Shown: positions 15,204 through 16,452 of the stretch, one piece after another
Layout: each line of letters starts with the position of its first letter
How positions within the stretch are numbered: the stretch's first letter is position 1
Translations under genes and position numbers: made by a program
Notes under the pieces: model-generated
The model's input: the letters and a program-made list of their open reading frames with translations, nothing else
What the model was told of the DNA's origin: nothing
The model's database searches: none
Origin: CAZWZG01 sp964638245
Lineage (GTDB): Bacteria > Pseudomonadota > Alphaproteobacteria > Rhodobacterales > Rhodobacteraceae
Direction of reading: 5' to 3'
Length of the DNA stretch: 16,452 nt
NCBI GenBank assembly: GCA_964638245.1
Contig: CAZWZG010000061.1
Coordinates: 1-16,452 of the forward strand

Positions 15204-16286
15204 ATGTCGAATCATCACTCGGACATCGACGTCGATGACGTGCTGTCATCCGTGCGACGGCTGGTTGCAGATGAAAGCGATGAAGAACGCCGCAAGCGAC
15301 AGGAACAGGCTGCAGACCGCTTGGTTCTGACGCCGTCGTTGCGGGTCGCTGATCCTGAAGAGGGCGAAGCGGACGCAGACGACGGTGCCACTATCGATGC
15401 TGAACTGGACGAGGCGACCAAGTTGCCTGAGGCGTCAGAGGATGAGGTAGCCGATCCTGCGGTCGTAGAGGAAGACGCGCTTGATGAGGCTTTCGAAGAA
15501 GAACAGCTGTCCCAAATCGATGGTGCCGAGCAAGTGGACGCGGACCCCGTTGATGAGCCTACCGATGAGGCCGAGACGTTAACCGCAGAGCTGCAGTCCC
15601 TTGAAAACGAAACCCTCGCTGATGAAGAAGTAGCCTTGCTCGGGCCGACCGAAACGTCATTGCGGGCGATTTCGCTGGAAGATCGGATCGCGGAGCTTGA
15701 GGCCGCGGTGAACGCGCAGCGGGACGAGTTCGAACCAGATGGCAGTGAAGATCAGGCCCAGCATGTGCCCGACACGGCACTTCAATCGTCGCCTGAGATC
15801 GATGAGGCCGAAGCTGAAAGCGTGCTGGAGGTCGAAGAAGAGGCAGAAGAAGCGGTCGAACCTGCGATTGAAGATGAGGCGGTCGTCGAGCCTGAGGTGT
15901 CCGATTTCGATGAACCTGTCGTAGAGGAAGAAGAGCCTACCGAGGCAGAAGCGACGCTCGACATCGGTCCGGCAGCAGCGCTTTCCTTCCGCCACCGTGG
16001 TTTTGGCGCACCGCCTGCGACAGAAACCGTCGCGCCAGACGTGGAAGCGGCCGTCGAGGTAGAAGAGGCGGCCAACGCAGAGGAAACCGTGGCACCCGAC
16101 ACCCCAGAGCCTGCGCCGTCCGATGACGCAATCCTGGACGAAGATGCTTTGCGCGAACTGGTCGGTCAGCTTGTCCGTCAGGAACTGCAGGGTGATCTGG
16201 GTGAACGGATCACGCGCAATGTCCGCAAGCTTGTTCGGCGCGAAATTCAGATCGCATTGGCGGCACGCTCGCTCGAAAAAGACTAG
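15204..16286 (+). CDS. Acidic PopZ-like (DUF2497-like) polar organiser candidate
   Basis: This 360-residue protein has three parts. The N-terminal helix DIDVDDVLSSVRRLVADE (7-24) resembles the partner-binding helix of Caulobacter PopZ (MEEILASIRRIISED). A long middle, about residues 45-310, is extremely rich in Glu and Asp and likely disordered, with one short possible coiled coil around 155-175 (ISLEDRIAELEAAV). A helical C-terminus (312-360), with LRELVGQLVRQEL followed by basic RKLVRREIQIAL, resembles PopZ's oligomerisation helices. Caulobacter PopZ is 177 residues, so the acidic linker is much expanded. Gene order supports the match: popZ (CC1319) follows the TolC-type gene rsaFb (CC1318) in Caulobacter. 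A strong AGGAGAAGGA ribosome site precedes the ATG. PopZ function is inferred. Confidence 0.65.
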   Translation: MSNHHSDIDVDDVLSSVRRLVADESDEERRKRQEQAADRLVLTPSLRVADPEEGEADADDGATIDAELDEATKLPEASEDEVADPAVVEEDALDEAFEEEQLSQIDGAEQVDADPVDEPTDEAETLTAELQSLENETLADEEVALLGPTETSLRAISLEDRIAELEAAVNAQRDEFEPDGSEDQAQHVPDTALQSSPEIDEAEAESVLEVEEEAEEAVEPAIEDEAVVEPEVSDFDEPVVEEEEPTEAEATLDIGPAAALSFRHRGFGAPPATETVAPDVEAAVEVEEAANAEETVAPDTPEPAPSDDAILDEDALRELVGQLVRQELQGDLGERITRNVRKLVRREIQIALAARSLEKD

Positions 16287-16298
16287 CGGCGCGCACGG

Positions 16299-16452
16299 GT
16301 GAACACGCCGGCGCATCTTCTGATCGGTGCCGCTGCGTTTTCGCGTCGTGACGAAAGACGGATCACGGCCGCAGCCATTCTTGGGGGACTATTCCCAGAC
16401 CTATCGCTGTACCTCATGGCCGGTGTCTCGATGTTCATTCTCGAGATCTCCC
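16299..16452 (+). CDS. Start of a small membrane protein, 3' end outside window
   Basis: An open frame begins with GTG at 16299, 12 bp after the PopZ-like stop, and runs off the right edge with 51 codons visible. It starts MNTPAHLLIGAAAF and continues with a hydrophobic stretch ILGGLFPDLSLYLMAGVSMF. A PxHLLIG start with a later PDLS motif resembles membrane-bound YdjM-like metal-dependent hydrolase proteins, and similar proteins follow this locus in related bacteria as I remember. No clear ribosome site precedes the GTG. The function is unknown from what is visible. Confidence 0.6.
   Translation, partial: MNTPAHLLIGAAAFSRRDERRITAAAILGGLFPDLSLYLMAGVSMFILEIS

Overview
The window looks like chromosomal DNA of an alphaproteobacterium of the Rhodobacteraceae (Roseobacter) type. 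The evidence is GC-rich coding sequence, TRAP and ABC transport operons, a fructose-type frcRBCA cluster, and a right-hand block (isoaspartate-methyltransferase-like gene, tolC, PopZ-like gene) that matches an arrangement known from alphaproteobacteria. No mobile element, CRISPR array or rRNA was seen. No gene-free stretch exceeds 300 bases; the longest are the frcR-frcB intergenic region (about 175 bp), 4268-4407 and 12828-12964.

Left block (1-4171): a sugar ABC importer reads leftward in the order binding protein (frcB), permease (frcC), ATPase (frcA, cut by the window edge). A ROK-family regulator (frcR) is transcribed divergently. The shared intergenic region holds a 34-bp nested dyad that is a good operator candidate. 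A perfect hairpin lies just after the frcB stop codon. A tRNA-Cys gene on the minus strand separates this block from the next.

Middle block (4408-12827, all +): a LysR regulator is followed by a tightly packed operon. It encodes a YcsI/DUF1445 (D-glutamate-cyclase-like) protein, a three-part TRAP transporter (DctP, DctQ, DctM) and a fused HyuA-HyuB protein of the ATP-dependent 5-oxoprolinase (OPLAH) type. The simplest joint reading is uptake of 5-oxoproline (pyroglutamate) or a close relative, opening of the lactam to glutamate, and interconversion with D-glutamate or its lactam by the YcsI protein. This is the most interesting system in the window. The YcsI-like gene also sits in the Bacillus subtilis operon that carries the unrelated 5-oxoprolinase PxpABC (ycsF, kipI, kipA), so the link with 5-oxoproline appears to hold across phyla with a different ring-opening enzyme.

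Right block (12965-16452, all +): a divergent protein-L-isoaspartate methyltransferase-like gene, a TolC-type outer-membrane channel, a very acidic 360-residue protein whose two ends resemble the polar organiser PopZ, and the start of a small membrane protein. The tolC gene contains 100 Ns flanked by an exact 55-bp duplication. This is an unclosed assembly overlap, not biology: removing 155 bp restores one intact 453-residue reading frame.

A theme shared by the two transport operons is a strong hairpin directly after each binding-protein gene and before the membrane components, which could set a high ratio of binding protein to permease.
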